DNA of 64,000 nt, from NCBI RefSeq assembly GCF_018129085.1, contig NZ_JAAGBB010000003.1:1-64000 (forward strand), read 5' to 3'. Shown here one piece after another: positions 8,850 through 17,377 of this stretch. The notes under the pieces are model-generated. The model ran no database searches and had not been told where the DNA came from. It saw nothing but the letters and a program-made list of their open reading frames with translations. Origin of the DNA: Plastoroseomonas hellenica. GTDB taxonomy: Bacteria > Pseudomonadota > Alphaproteobacteria > Acetobacterales > Acetobacteraceae. Numbering within the stretch: the first letter of the stretch is position 1; every line of letters begins with the position of its first letter. The position numbers were made by a program, and so were the translations under genes.

Positions 8850-8868
8850 GATAATGCGAATCACTATC
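8850..8868 (-). promoter_or_regulatory. Fur box controlling the siderophore-receptor operon
   Basis: The 19 bases GATAATGCGAATCACTATC match the classical Fur consensus GATAATGATAATCATTATC at 16 of 19 positions. It lies 50 bp upstream of the receptor's ATG in an AT-rich patch that stands out from the very GC-rich surroundings. The minus-strand promoter presumably overlaps it, so ferric-loaded Fur would block the whole receptor-PepSY operon. Confidence 0.85.
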
Positions 8869-9138
8869 AACATCAATTGGTCAGGATCGGCCGGCGCCGG
8901 AGAGATTTCCTGCCGGAACGTCCGGCCTCACCGTCACGCGGGCGCGCTTGCTAGAACGCGACGCCTCGGCCCTGCGCGGTCGATGCCGTCCGTCGGCGGA
9001 TAGCCGAGGACGAGCGGCCCGCCCGGCGCCTGGGGCGGCGCCTGAAACGGAACTGCAATGCTCTTGTCACTAAGTCGTCGCGACGGGCAGTCTAGGGGCA
9101 GAAGCACGCCGCGCACCGAACGAAAAAGGGTCCCCCGC

Positions 9139-10164
9139 ATGCTTCGCCGTGCCCTCTTGCCGCTGGCCCTCGGCCTCGTCGCCCTGGCCGGCGTCGCCCA
9201 GGCGCAGACCCGCACCCGCCTGACCGTCTACACCGCGCTCGAGACCGAGCAGCTCGCGCCCCTCAAGGCGGCGGCCGAGGCGGCGGTGCCCGGAATCGAG
9301 GTCGCCTGGGTGCGCGATTCCACCGGCGTCATCACCGCCCGCCTGATCGCCGAGCGCCAGAACCCGCGCGCCGACGTCATCTGGGGGGTCTCCGCCTTCT
9401 CGTTGCTGCAGATGGAAGCGCTGGAGATGCTGGAGCCCTATACGCCGCAAGGCGCGGAGGCGCTCCGGCCCAACATGCGCTCCGACCGCAGCCCGATGAC
9501 CTGGACCGGGATGGACGCCTTCGTGGCCGCCATCTGCTTCAACACCGCCGTCGCGCAGCAGCGTAACCTGCCGCGCCCGACCACCTGGGCCGACCTGCTG
9601 GCCCCCGCCTTCCGCGGCCAGGTGGTGATGCCGAACCCGAATTCCTCGGGCACCGGCTTCCTGACCGTCGCCGGCTGGATCGGCGCTCAGGGCGAGGCCC
9701 GCGCCTGGGACTACATGCGCGGCCTGCACGACAACATCCAAGTCTACACCCACTCCGGCAGCGCGCCCTGCAACAACGCGGCGCGCGGCGAATACGGCGT
9801 CGGCATCTCGCTCGACATGCGCGCGGTGACGCTGCGCAACCAAGGCGCTCCGCTCGAGATCATCGTGCCGACCGATGGCGTCGGCTACGACATCGAAGGC
9901 ACCGCGATCCAGCGCGGCACCCGCAACCTCGATGCGGCGCGGCGCTTCGTGGACTGGAGCGTCTCCCGCCAGGCGGCGGAGCTCTATGGCCGCTGGTACG
10001 CCCTGCTGGCGCTGCCCGGTGTGCAGCCGGCGGTGCGCGGCTATCCGGCCGAGTTCGAGCAGCGCCTGGTGAGCCAGGACATCCGCGCCGTCGCCAATGA
10101 GCGCGAGCGCATCCTGCGCGAATGGGCCAGCCGCTTCGACGGCAAGTCGGCGCCGCGGAACTGA
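9139..10164 (+). CDS. ABC transporter substrate-binding protein, putative 2-aminoethylphosphonate (PhnS2) / Fe3+-type
   Basis: The 341-residue protein starts with a Sec signal peptide (MLRRALLPLALGLVALAGVAQAQ) and continues RTRLTVYTALETEQL, the usual opening of the FbpA/PhnS class. Motifs include AWVRDSTGVITARL, the ligand-loop-like YTHSGSAPCNNAARGE, and YDIEGTAIQRGTRN. The cluster order (binding protein, ATPase, fused permease) and sequence style match the 'putative 2-aminoethylphosphonate' importer families TIGR03261/03262, which I recall but could not search. No phnW/phnX degradation genes are nearby, so iron or another phosphonate remains possible. Its stop overlaps the ATPase start by one base (TGATG). 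Confidence 0.88.
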   Translation: MLRRALLPLALGLVALAGVAQAQTRTRLTVYTALETEQLAPLKAAAEAAVPGIEVAWVRDSTGVITARLIAERQNPRADVIWGVSAFSLLQMEALEMLEPYTPQGAEALRPNMRSDRSPMTWTGMDAFVAAICFNTAVAQQRNLPRPTTWADLLAPAFRGQVVMPNPNSSGTGFLTVAGWIGAQGEARAWDYMRGLHDNIQVYTHSGSAPCNNAARGEYGVGISLDMRAVTLRNQGAPLEIIVPTDGVGYDIEGTAIQRGTRNLDAARRFVDWSVSRQAAELYGRWYALLALPGVQPAVRGYPAEFEQRLVSQDIRAVANERERILREWASRFDGKSAPRN

Positions 10165-11294
10165 TGGCCATGCGCAGCGGCACCGTGGTCGCGGCCGACG
10201 GGGCGGCCGCGCGGCAGGCCGAGGCGCCCTATCTCGTGGTCCGGCAGGTGGCGAAGAGCTTCGGCACCTTCGCCGCCCTGCACCGGGTCAGCCTGGCGAT
10301 CGACCCCGGCGAATTCGTCGCCTTTCTCGGCCCCTCCGGCTGCGGCAAGACGACGCTGCTGCGCGCGATCGCAGGGCTCGATCCGCCCTCCTCCGGCACC
10401 ATCACCCAGGCCGGGCGCGACATCACCGCGCTGCCGCCGGAGCAGCGCGATTTCGGCATCGTCTTCCAGTCCTACGCCCTGTTCCCCAACCTGACGGTCG
10501 CCCGGAACATCGCCTATGGCCTGCGCGGCCGCGCCTGGCCGCGCGACCGCGCGAAGGAGCGCGTGGCGGAGCTGCTGGTCACCGTCGGCCTGCCCGAGCA
10601 GGCCGACAAGTATCCGGCCCAGCTCTCCGGCGGGCAGCAGCAGCGCGTGGCGCTGGCGCGCGCGCTCGCCAACGAGCCCGGCCTGCTGCTGCTGGACGAG
10701 CCGCTCTCGGCACTCGATGCCATCGTGCGCGTCTATCTCCGGCAGGAGCTGCGCAGCCTGCAGCGCCGCCTCGGCGTCACCACCATCATGGTGACCCATG
10801 ACCAGGAGGAGGCGATGAGCGTCTCCGACCGCATCGTGGTCATGAGCCAGGGACGCATCGAGCAGATCGGCACGCCGGAGGAGGTCTACCGCCGCCCCAC
10901 CTCCCCCTTCGTCGCGGGCTTCGTCGGCCGCTCCTCCCATTTCAACGCCAAGGTCGACACCCCGGCCGGCATGCTGGTGACGCGGGACGGGCTCCGCATC
11001 GAGGCCCGGGGCATCGAGCGCCTGCTCTACGGCCAGCCGGTCGAGGTCTTCGTCCGCCCCGAGGATGTGCGCATCGGGCCGGAGGCCAGCGTGACCCCCC
11101 GCCACCTGGAAGGCCAGGTGGTGCATGTCGAGTTCATGGGCGCGCTGGCCCGCATCTCGCTCGAGGTCGGACGGCTCAGGCTCGATTCCGATGTCCCGGC
11201 CGGGATGCTCGGCGCGCTCGGCGCCTTCGTCGGCGCGGCGCTGCCGGTGGCGCTGCCGCCGGAATCGCTGATGATCTTTCCAACCGATGTCTGA
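10164..11294 (+). CDS. ABC transporter ATP-binding protein of the putative 2-aminoethylphosphonate importer
   Basis: The 376-residue ATPase has all nucleotide-binding motifs in order: Walker A GPSGCGKTT (about 57), Q-loop FQSYALFPNLT, signature LSGGQQQR (about 154), Walker B LLLLDEPLSALD and the switch His in MVTHDQEEAMSVSD. A C-terminal TOBE-like regulatory part follows from about residue 250 (VEVFVRPEDVRIGPEA). It energises uptake through the fused permease encoded next. The start at 10164 overlaps the binding-protein stop by 1 nt, and a second ATG two codons later is also possible. Its end overlaps the permease start by 8 nt, so the three genes form one operon. Confidence 0.92.
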   Translation: MAMRSGTVVAADGAAARQAEAPYLVVRQVAKSFGTFAALHRVSLAIDPGEFVAFLGPSGCGKTTLLRAIAGLDPPSSGTITQAGRDITALPPEQRDFGIVFQSYALFPNLTVARNIAYGLRGRAWPRDRAKERVAELLVTVGLPEQADKYPAQLSGGQQQRVALARALANEPGLLLLDEPLSALDAIVRVYLRQELRSLQRRLGVTTIMVTHDQEEAMSVSDRIVVMSQGRIEQIGTPEEVYRRPTSPFVAGFVGRSSHFNAKVDTPAGMLVTRDGLRIEARGIERLLYGQPVEVFVRPEDVRIGPEASVTPRHLEGQVVHVEFMGALARISLEVGRLRLDSDVPAGMLGALGAFVGAALPVALPPESLMIFPTDV

Positions 11295-12993
11295 CTTGGC
11301 GGCCCTGCTGCCGGCGCCGGATGCGGTGCGGCCGCGCGCCTCGACGGCGACGCGGGTGATGCGCGGCGGGCAATGGCTGGCGCTGCTGGCGCTCGGCCTC
11401 GCCCTGCTGCTGCCGATGGGCACGCTCCTGTCCCGTGCCTTCGGCAATGCCGCGGGCGAGTTCGTGTGGTTCGCGAATTTCGCCGCCTATGTGACGACAC
11501 CCTCGCTGCTCGCCGCCGCCTGGAACAGCGTCTGGACCGCGGCGCTGACCACGGCCCTCGTGATCCCCCTCGCCTTCTTCTATGCCTATGCGCTGACCCG
11601 CAGCCGGATCCCGGCCAAGGGCGCGTTTCGCGCCGCCATGCTGATCCCGATCCTGGCGCCGTCGCTGCTGCCGGCGCTGGCGCTGATCACGCTGTTCGGG
11701 AACCAGGGACTGCTGAAGGGCGCGCTGCTCGGCTACCCGCTCTACGGGCCGGTCGGCATCATCATGGCGCAGGTCTTCGCCTGCTTCCCGCATGCGGCGA
11801 TCATCCTGGCGGTCGCCCTCGGCACCGCGGACGGGCGGCTCTACGAAGCGGCGGCGGCGCTCAAGGCCTCAGCCTTCCGCACCTTCCTGACGGTGACCTT
11901 GCCGCAGGCGCGCTACGGGCTCATCTCGGCGGCGATCGTCGTCTTCACCCTGGTGATGACCGATTTCGGCGTGCCCAAGGTCATTGGCGGCCAGTTCCCG
12001 GTGCTGGCGACCGATGTCTACAAGCAGGTGGTCGGGCAGCTCGACTTCAACATGGGGGCGGTGGTCGGCATCGTCCTGCTGCTGCCCGCGGTCATCGCCT
12101 TCCTGATCGACCGCTGGGCCCAGCGGCAGCGCGAAGCGACGATGTCGGGCCGCGCCGTCGTCTATGCGCCGAAGCCGAACCTGGTGCGCGACTGGCTCTG
12201 CCTGCTGCATTGCCTGGCCGTGGCCGGGGTGCTGCTCGGGCTGACCGGCGTCGCCGCCTGGGGCTCGCTCATCACCTTCTGGCCCTACAACCTGACCCTG
12301 ACCTTGGCGAACTACGACTTCGCCAATTTCGACCCGGCCGGCTGGGGCGCGGTCTGGACCTCGGTCAGGCTCGCGACCCTGGTCGCCGTCATCGGTGCGC
12401 CGGCGATCTTCACGATCGCCTGGCTACTGGAACGCGGGCCCAAGGGCGGCCCGGTGCCCGGGCTGCTGCGGCTGGCCGCGACCGTGCCGCTGGCGATCCC
12501 TGGCCTGGTACTCGGCCTTGCTTACATCCTTTTCTTCAATCACCCGGCTAACCCGCTGAATTTCTTCTATGGCGGGCTGGTGATCCTGGTCGTGAACTGC
12601 CTGACCCATTTCTACACAGTCGGCCATCTGACCGCCGTCACCGCAATCCGTCAGCTCGATCCGGAATTCGAAGCAGTCGGCGCCAGCCTCAGGGTGCCGG
12701 TCCTGGTCACCTTCGCGCGCGTCACGGTGCCGATCTGCCTGCCGGCGATCCTCGACATCGCCGTCTACCTCTTCGTCAACGCCATGACGACGGTGAGCGC
12801 GGTGATCTTCCTCTATGGCCCCGACACCAAGCTCGCATCGATCGCCGTCGTGCATATGGATGAGGCCGGGCAAGTCTCCGCGGCGGCCGCCATGGCCTGC
12901 ACCATCCTCGCCATCACCGCCGCGGTGAAACTCGTCCAGGTGCTGGCCGGGGGCCTCGTCGACCGCTCCACCCAGGCCTGGCGACAGCGTTGA
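11287..12993 (+). CDS. Fused two-domain ABC permease, putative 2-aminoethylphosphonate type
   Basis: This 568-residue inner-membrane protein holds two BPD_transp_1 permease domains in one chain, with about twelve hydrophobic helices. Each half has an EAA-like coupling motif: YEAAAALKASAFRTFLTVT near residue 190 and FEAVGASLRVPVLVTFARV near residue 460. The segment GGQFPVLATDVYKQVVGQL at about 234 is typical of the TIGR03262 permease subgroup. It would form the channel for the preceding ATPase and binding protein. The ATG at 11287 sits inside the end of the ATPase gene. About 210 bp without a gene follow before the next gene. Confidence 0.92.
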   Translation: MSDLAALLPAPDAVRPRASTATRVMRGGQWLALLALGLALLLPMGTLLSRAFGNAAGEFVWFANFAAYVTTPSLLAAAWNSVWTAALTTALVIPLAFFYAYALTRSRIPAKGAFRAAMLIPILAPSLLPALALITLFGNQGLLKGALLGYPLYGPVGIIMAQVFACFPHAAIILAVALGTADGRLYEAAAALKASAFRTFLTVTLPQARYGLISAAIVVFTLVMTDFGVPKVIGGQFPVLATDVYKQVVGQLDFNMGAVVGIVLLLPAVIAFLIDRWAQRQREATMSGRAVVYAPKPNLVRDWLCLLHCLAVAGVLLGLTGVAAWGSLITFWPYNLTLTLANYDFANFDPAGWGAVWTSVRLATLVAVIGAPAIFTIAWLLERGPKGGPVPGLLRLAATVPLAIPGLVLGLAYILFFNHPANPLNFFYGGLVILVVNCLTHFYTVGHLTAVTAIRQLDPEFEAVGASLRVPVLVTFARVTVPICLPAILDIAVYLFVNAMTTVSAVIFLYGPDTKLASIAVVHMDEAGQVSAAAAMACTILAITAAVKLVQVLAGGLVDRSTQAWRQR

Positions 12994-13207
12994 GTGACGG
13001 CCCGCTGTCAACGGAGCTTAGCACCATCGTCACACATATGCCCCGGAACCGGCGCTAGAGCGCGGAACCCGCCGAGGATGCGCGCGTTTTTTTGCCTTGC
13101 CGCCCTGCCCTCTGGTCCAACCTAATTGTAACGGCCCCTGACACGGGGCTCTGCCGAACCGTCATCCTTTCCACGCCACCGCCATACAAGGGTCAGGTCC
13201 GCGCAAC

Positions 13208-13840
13208 ATGACGCCACCGAACGCTTCCTCCTCCCTGGCCCTCGACGACAAGCGCAGGGAGGCCGAAGCCCGGCCAAAGGGCCGCGGCGTGGCCCTGTTC
13301 TTCCGGCGATGGATGGCCAACCCGCTCCGCATGGGATCGGTGATCCCCTCCTCCCCGGCGCTCTGCAGGCGCCTCGTCCGCCAGGCCTGGCCGAAGGACG
13401 GCGAGATGGTGCTGGAACTCGGCTCCGGCACCGGCGTCATCGCCCGCGCGCTCCTCGCCGCCGGCCTGGCCCCCGAGCGACTCGTGGTGGTCGAGATCGA
13501 GCCCGACATGGCCGAGATGCTGCGCGAGACCATGCCCGGCGTCACCGTCATCGAAGGCGATGCCCGCGAGCTGCCGCGGCTGCTGCCCCAGCGCCTGCAG
13601 GACCGGATCGGCAGCGTGATCTGCGGCATCCCCCTGGTGCTCCTGCCGGTCACCGAACAGCGCCGCTTCATCGACGCCATGCAAGCCGTCGCCCCCGGCC
13701 GCGGCTTCCTCCACTACTCCTACTGCGCCACCTCGCCCCTGCCCTGGAAAAAGCACGACCTAGCCGCGAAGCGCGAGGAATGGACGCCCCTCAACTTCCC
13801 GCCCGCCAGTGTGTGGCGGTACACGCCGCGGGTTGGGTAG
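13208..13840 (+). CDS. PmtA-like class I SAM-dependent phospholipid N-methyltransferase
   Basis: The 210-residue protein has a SAM-binding motif I, VLELGSGTGVIARALL, at about residue 66, and an acidic motif II, LVVVEIEPDMAEML. The region before it, FFRRWMANPLRMGSVIPSS, is characteristic of bacterial phosphatidylethanolamine/ornithine-lipid N-methyltransferases of the PmtA type. The product GIPLVLLPVTEQRRF fits the post-motif region of that family. Such enzymes methylate phosphatidylethanolamine toward phosphatidylcholine at the inner membrane face. It stands alone downstream of the importer operon and is convergent with recJ across a hairpin-rich spacer. The lipid substrate is inferred from family similarity. 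Confidence 0.82.
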   Translation: MTPPNASSSLALDDKRREAEARPKGRGVALFFRRWMANPLRMGSVIPSSPALCRRLVRQAWPKDGEMVLELGSGTGVIARALLAAGLAPERLVVVEIEPDMAEMLRETMPGVTVIEGDARELPRLLPQRLQDRIGSVICGIPLVLLPVTEQRRFIDAMQAVAPGRGFLHYSYCATSPLPWKKHDLAAKREEWTPLNFPPASVWRYTPRVG

Positions 13841-13850
13841 GGCGCGCCCT

Positions 13851-14050
13851 GGGGAAGGCTCTGCCTTCCCCAGACCCCATCCGCCAGGAGCATAGATGCT
13901 CCTGGACCTGCTTCACTTGGTGCCCTGATTGCGAAGGGGGCCGCCCAATCGGGCGGCCCCCTTCGCAATCAGGGCGTCAAAAGTAAACGGGGTCCAGGGG
14001 CCTGTAGGCTCCTGGCGGGAGAGGTCCGGAGAGGGCAGCGCCCTCTCCGG
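13851..14050. repeat. Array of five hairpins between convergent genes, centred on a 25-bp perfect inverted repeat
   Basis: Five inverted repeats follow one another: 13851-13871 (GGGGAAGGC arms), 13884-13905 (CCAGGAGCAT arms), 13922-13975 (25-bp arms, AATC loop), 13994-14015 (CCAGGGGCCT-type arms) and 14026-14050 (CCGGAGAGGGC arms). The second and fourth are also near-mirror images of each other, so the whole spacer is roughly symmetrical about the central hairpin. It separates the PmtA-like gene from recJ and could terminate both transcripts. No T-run follows the central hairpin, so simple rho-independent termination is not assured. Confidence 0.8.
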
Positions 14051-14057
14051 GATGCGC

Positions 14058-15842
14058 CTACCCCACCGCCGCCGCGTCCACCACTTGCAGGCAGGCGGTG
14101 ACGTCGCCGTTCCAGCGTTCGGCGCGGAGGTGGCCGCAGAGGTGCAGCGGCACGCGATCCTGGGCCAGCAGGGCGGTAGCGAGCGGGCCTTCCTTGGCGC
14201 GGAAGCAGATGGTTTTGAGGCGGCCGCCGCCTTCGCCTTCGATGATGGCGCGCACGGTCGCGCCTTCCTTGCCGAGGCGGTCGGCGCGCAGCACGCGGGC
14301 GCGGGCGATGGCGAAGAGCGGTTCTTCGTTGCCCGCACCGAAGGGGGCCAGGCGCTCCACGGCCTGGGCGAAATCGGTGGTGGCGCCTGGGACGGTCAGG
14401 GTGCCTTCGATGCCGAGGTCGGCCGAGGCCGGGAGGGATTTTGCGACCGCGAGCCGCTCCTCCAGGAAGGCGTGCACGGCGTCGAGCCGGTCGCTCAGGA
14501 AGGAGAAGCCGGCGGCCATGGCGTGGCCGCCGCCGGTCTCCAGCAGGCCGGCTTGGCGCGCAGCGATGACGGCGGCGCCGAGATCGACGCCGGGGACGGA
14601 GCGGCCGGAGCCCTTGGCGAGGCCGAGGGCGATGCCGGCGATGCAGGCGGGGCGGTTGAACTTCTCCTTCACCCGGCCGGCGACGATGCCGACGACACCG
14701 GGGTGCCAGCCGTCGCCGGCGACCAGCAGCACGGCGCGGCCGGCGCTGGCCTGGGCCTCGGCGGCGGCGAAGGCGGCGGCGATGACCTCGCTCTCGACCT
14801 CCTGGCGGCGGCGGTTCACGGCGTCGAGCTGCTCGGCCATCGCGCGGGCCTCGATCGGATCCTCCTCCAGCAGCAGGCGGAGGCCGAGATCGGGGGCGGC
14901 GATGCGGCCGCCGGCGTTGATGCGTGGACCGAGGGTGAAGCCGAGGGTATGGGCGGTGAGCACGTCCCGCGCGCCGGCCACGTCGAGCAGTGCGGCGAGG
15001 CCGGGTCGTTCCCGGCGTCCCAGCACCTTCAGGCCCTGGGTGACCAGGGCGCGGTTGATGCCGGTCAGCGGCATCACGTCGCAGACGGTGGCGAGTGCGA
15101 CGAGGTCGAGCAGCCGCCGGAGGTCGGGTTCGGGCTCGCGCCCGAAATGCCCGGCGCGGCGGAGGGTGCGGAGTGTCGCGACCGCGGTCAGGAAAGCGAC
15201 GGTCGCGGCGCAGACATGGCGCAGCCCGCTCTCGTCATCGAGGCGGTTGGGGTTCACCACGGCGGCGACCAGCGGCAGGGCGCCTTCGGCCTTGTGATGG
15301 TCGAGCACCACGACGTCGGCGCGGCCGAGTGCGGCGGCGAGCGCGGTCGCGGCGGCGATGCCGCAATCGACGCAGACGATCAGCGTGGCGCCCTGGTCGC
15401 AGAGCGCCGTGATCGCCGGCGCGTTGGGGCCGTAGCCTTCCTTGAGGCGGTCGGGGACATAGGGGGTCACGGCGCAGCCGAGGTCGCGCAGGAAGCGCGT
15501 CATCAGCGCCGCGGCGCAGGCGCCGTCCACGTCGTAGTCGCCGAACACCGCGACATGCTCGCCATGACGGGCGGCATGCGCGAGGCGCTCCGCGGCCGGG
15601 CCCATGTCGCGCAGCACGGCGGGATCGGGCAGCAGCGCGCGCAGTGTCGGGTCGAGGAAGTCGGCCGCGTCGTCGATGCCGATGCCGCGGGCCGCCATCA
15701 GGCGGCCCACGACCTCCGGCAGGGCCAGGCGCTGCGCGATCCCGGCGCCGATGCGCGCATCGCCTTCGCGCCAGGCCCAGCGCCGCCCGGTGACGCTGCG
15801 CTCGACGCCGAGGACGGGCGCCGCGGGCGGCTCAGGCGACAA
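14058..15842 (-). CDS. recJ: Single-stranded-DNA-specific exonuclease RecJ
   Basis: The 594-residue protein carries the DHH phosphoesterase motifs of RecJ: FGDYDVDGACAAALM (motif I, about 97), VCVDCG, VVVLDHHKAEG (motif III, about 158) and GPRINAGGRI. The DHHA1 domain shows HPGVVGIVAGRVKEKF (about 378) and GGGHAMAAGF (about 440), and an OB-type C-terminal domain completes it. RecJ degrades single-stranded DNA 5'-3' in recombination and mismatch repair in the cytoplasm. Its N-terminus overlaps the end of glpX by 11 nt, so the two are cotranscribed. Length and motifs are complete. Confidence 0.95.
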   Translation of the reverse strand: MSPEPPAAPVLGVERSVTGRRWAWREGDARIGAGIAQRLALPEVVGRLMAARGIGIDDAADFLDPTLRALLPDPAVLRDMGPAAERLAHAARHGEHVAVFGDYDVDGACAAALMTRFLRDLGCAVTPYVPDRLKEGYGPNAPAITALCDQGATLIVCVDCGIAAATALAAALGRADVVVLDHHKAEGALPLVAAVVNPNRLDDESGLRHVCAATVAFLTAVATLRTLRRAGHFGREPEPDLRRLLDLVALATVCDVMPLTGINRALVTQGLKVLGRRERPGLAALLDVAGARDVLTAHTLGFTLGPRINAGGRIAAPDLGLRLLLEEDPIEARAMAEQLDAVNRRRQEVESEVIAAAFAAAEAQASAGRAVLLVAGDGWHPGVVGIVAGRVKEKFNRPACIAGIALGLAKGSGRSVPGVDLGAAVIAARQAGLLETGGGHAMAAGFSFLSDRLDAVHAFLEERLAVAKSLPASADLGIEGTLTVPGATTDFAQAVERLAPFGAGNEEPLFAIARARVLRADRLGKEGATVRAIIEGEGGGRLKTICFRAKEGPLATALLAQDRVPLHLCGHLRAERWNGDVTACLQVVDAAAVG

Positions 15843-16842
15843 AGGCGGTCGGCTTCAGCGCGAAATTGTGCTGGCCTTCGATGTAGCGGACGGTGCCGGA
15901 CTTGGAGCGCATGACGATCGAATGCGTGACCGCGCCGGCGGCGTGGCGCCGCACGCCGCGCAGCATTGGGCCGGTGGTGACGCCGGTCGCGGCGAACATC
16001 ACGTCGCCCTTCGCCATCTCCTCCAGGTCGTAGACGCGCTTCGGGTCGGTGATGCCCATGCTGCGGGCGCGCTCGATCTGGGCATCATCCTCGAAGATCA
16101 GCCGGCCCTGCATCTGGCCGCCGATGCAGCGGAGCGCGGCGGCGGCCAGCACGCCTTCCGGTGCGCCGCCCCAGCCGAGATACATGTCGACGCCTGTCTC
16201 CGGCTGGGAGACGGCGACGAGGCCGGCGACGTCGCCATCCGGGATCAGCATGATGCGGGCGCCGGCGGAGCGGCAGCCACCGATGATCTCCTTGTGCCGG
16301 TCGCGGTCGAGGATGCAGACGACGAGGTCGCTGATCTCGACCTTCTTGGCGCGCGCCAGCTCGCGCAGGTTCTGCTCGGGCGTGGCGTCGATGCTGATGA
16401 TGCCGGGCGGCAGGCCGGGGCCGACCGCGATCTTGTCCATGTAGATGTCGGGCGCGTGCAGGAAGCCGCCCTTCTGGGCGAGCGCCACCACCGCCATGGC
16501 GTTGGGGCCGCCCTTGGCGGTGGTGGTGGTGCCTTCCAGCGGGTCGACGGCGATATCGACTTCGGGCCCGCCGCCGGTCTTGGCGTAGAGGCCGATGCGT
16601 TCGCCGATATAGAGCATCGGCGCCTCGTCCATCTCGCCCTCGCCGATCACGACGGTGCCGGTGATGGCGACGGTGTCGAAGGCGCGGCGCATGGCGTCGA
16701 CCGCGGCGCCGTCGGCCGCGTTCTTGTCGCCCCGCCCCATCCAGCGGGAGGCGGCGAGTGCCGCGGCCTCCGTCACCCGCACCAGCTCAAGCGCGAGGTT
16801 GCGGTCCACCACCATGCCGGGTTCGGTCGTTGCTGCGGCCAT
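15832..16842 (-). CDS. glpX: Class II fructose-1,6-bisphosphatase GlpX
   Basis: The 336-residue protein matches GlpX from end to end. The metal site is seen in TVVIGEGEMDEAPML (about 63-77) and VDIAVDPLEGTTTTAKGG (about 95-112). Further typical segments are DRDRHKEIIGGCRSAGARI and GWGGAPEGVLAAAALRCIGG. It hydrolyses fructose-1,6-bisphosphate for gluconeogenesis and, in autotrophs, the Calvin cycle. In many alphaproteobacteria it lies beside homoserine dehydrogenase and recJ, as here. The gap to the preceding hypothetical gene is about 80 bp, and its 3' end runs into recJ. Confidence 0.95.
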   Translation of the reverse strand: MAAATTEPGMVVDRNLALELVRVTEAAALAASRWMGRGDKNAADGAAVDAMRRAFDTVAITGTVVIGEGEMDEAPMLYIGERIGLYAKTGGGPEVDIAVDPLEGTTTTAKGGPNAMAVVALAQKGGFLHAPDIYMDKIAVGPGLPPGIISIDATPEQNLRELARAKKVEISDLVVCILDRDRHKEIIGGCRSAGARIMLIPDGDVAGLVAVSQPETGVDMYLGWGGAPEGVLAAAALRCIGGQMQGRLIFEDDAQIERARSMGITDPKRVYDLEEMAKGDVMFAATGVTTGPMLRGVRRHAAGAVTHSIVMRSKSGTVRYIEGQHNFALKPTAFVA

Positions 16843-16924
16843 AGCTCTGTTCTCCGACTCTGGAAGCGGGTTGCGGCGCCGGGGCCGCCTAGGGCCCGCT
16901 CAATAGCGGGAAATCCGTCCCGCG

Positions 16925-17377
16925 TCAGCGGAGCGAGAGCAGAGGCCCGCCACGCCGGCATGCCTCCGGATCGGCCGGCCGTGCCGCCCGCGTGACCGCG
17001 AAGCTGGTGCAGCCCGGCCCCCGCACCTCTCCCGCCAGGGTCCCATCCGGCGCCAGGCGGCCGTCGAGCGCCACCATCACATAAAAGGGCGGCCGCATCA
17101 GCCAGCGCCATGGCGAAAGGCGCAGCCGGGCGCGGAGCGCGTCGTAGTCGCCTACCATCTCGTAGCAGCCGGTCGGCACTTCCGGGTTGTCGGCCGCGGC
17201 CTCGAAATGGAACAACGCGGTGACCCGCGAGCCGCCCTGCGGCGTGATGGTGAGCGCCATCGCGGTATTGCCCTGGGCGCAGGTGTAGTGGCCGGCCCAG
17301 GTGCCGGCCACACCGTCCTCAGCGCTCGCAGGTGCTGCGAGCAGCAGGAGGAAAAGCGCGGCCAGCCACCGGATCAC
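16925..17377 (-). CDS. Secreted hypothetical protein, 150 residues
   Basis: I do not recognise a named family. The protein starts at a GTG (17377) that overlaps the homoserine dehydrogenase stop as GTGA. It has a clear Sec signal peptide (VIRWLAALFLLLLAAPASAE). The mature part has GTWAGHYTCAQGNTAMALTIT, a pattern seen in small periplasmic lipocalin-like or DUF-type proteins. It holds four Cys (in YTCAQ, GCYE, GCTS and ACRR) that could make two disulfides. It is the last gene of the aminotransferase-hom operon and precedes glpX on the same strand. Function unknown. Confidence 0.72.
   Translation of the reverse strand: MIRWLAALFLLLLAAPASAEDGVAGTWAGHYTCAQGNTAMALTITPQGGSRVTALFHFEAAADNPEVPTGCYEMVGDYDALRARLRLSPWRWLMRPPFYVMVALDGRLAPDGTLAGEVRGPGCTSFAVTRAARPADPEACRRGGPLLSLR

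Noticed and set aside
6590-8851. Long plus-strand frame opposite the TonB receptor
   Set aside because: The receptor on the other strand has all plug and barrel motifs; the opposite frame is compositionally a shadow.
9139-12993. Firm assignment as a 2-aminoethylphosphonate transporter
   Set aside because: Sequence style supports it, but no phosphonate degradation genes are nearby; kept as putative.
13081-13110. Terminator at the T-run after the importer operon
   Set aside because: The T-run is present but I could not find a stable hairpin directly before it.
13929-15914. Long plus-strand frame opposite recJ
   Set aside because: RecJ motifs are complete on the minus strand; the opposite frame has only low-complexity Gly/Ala/Glu sequence.
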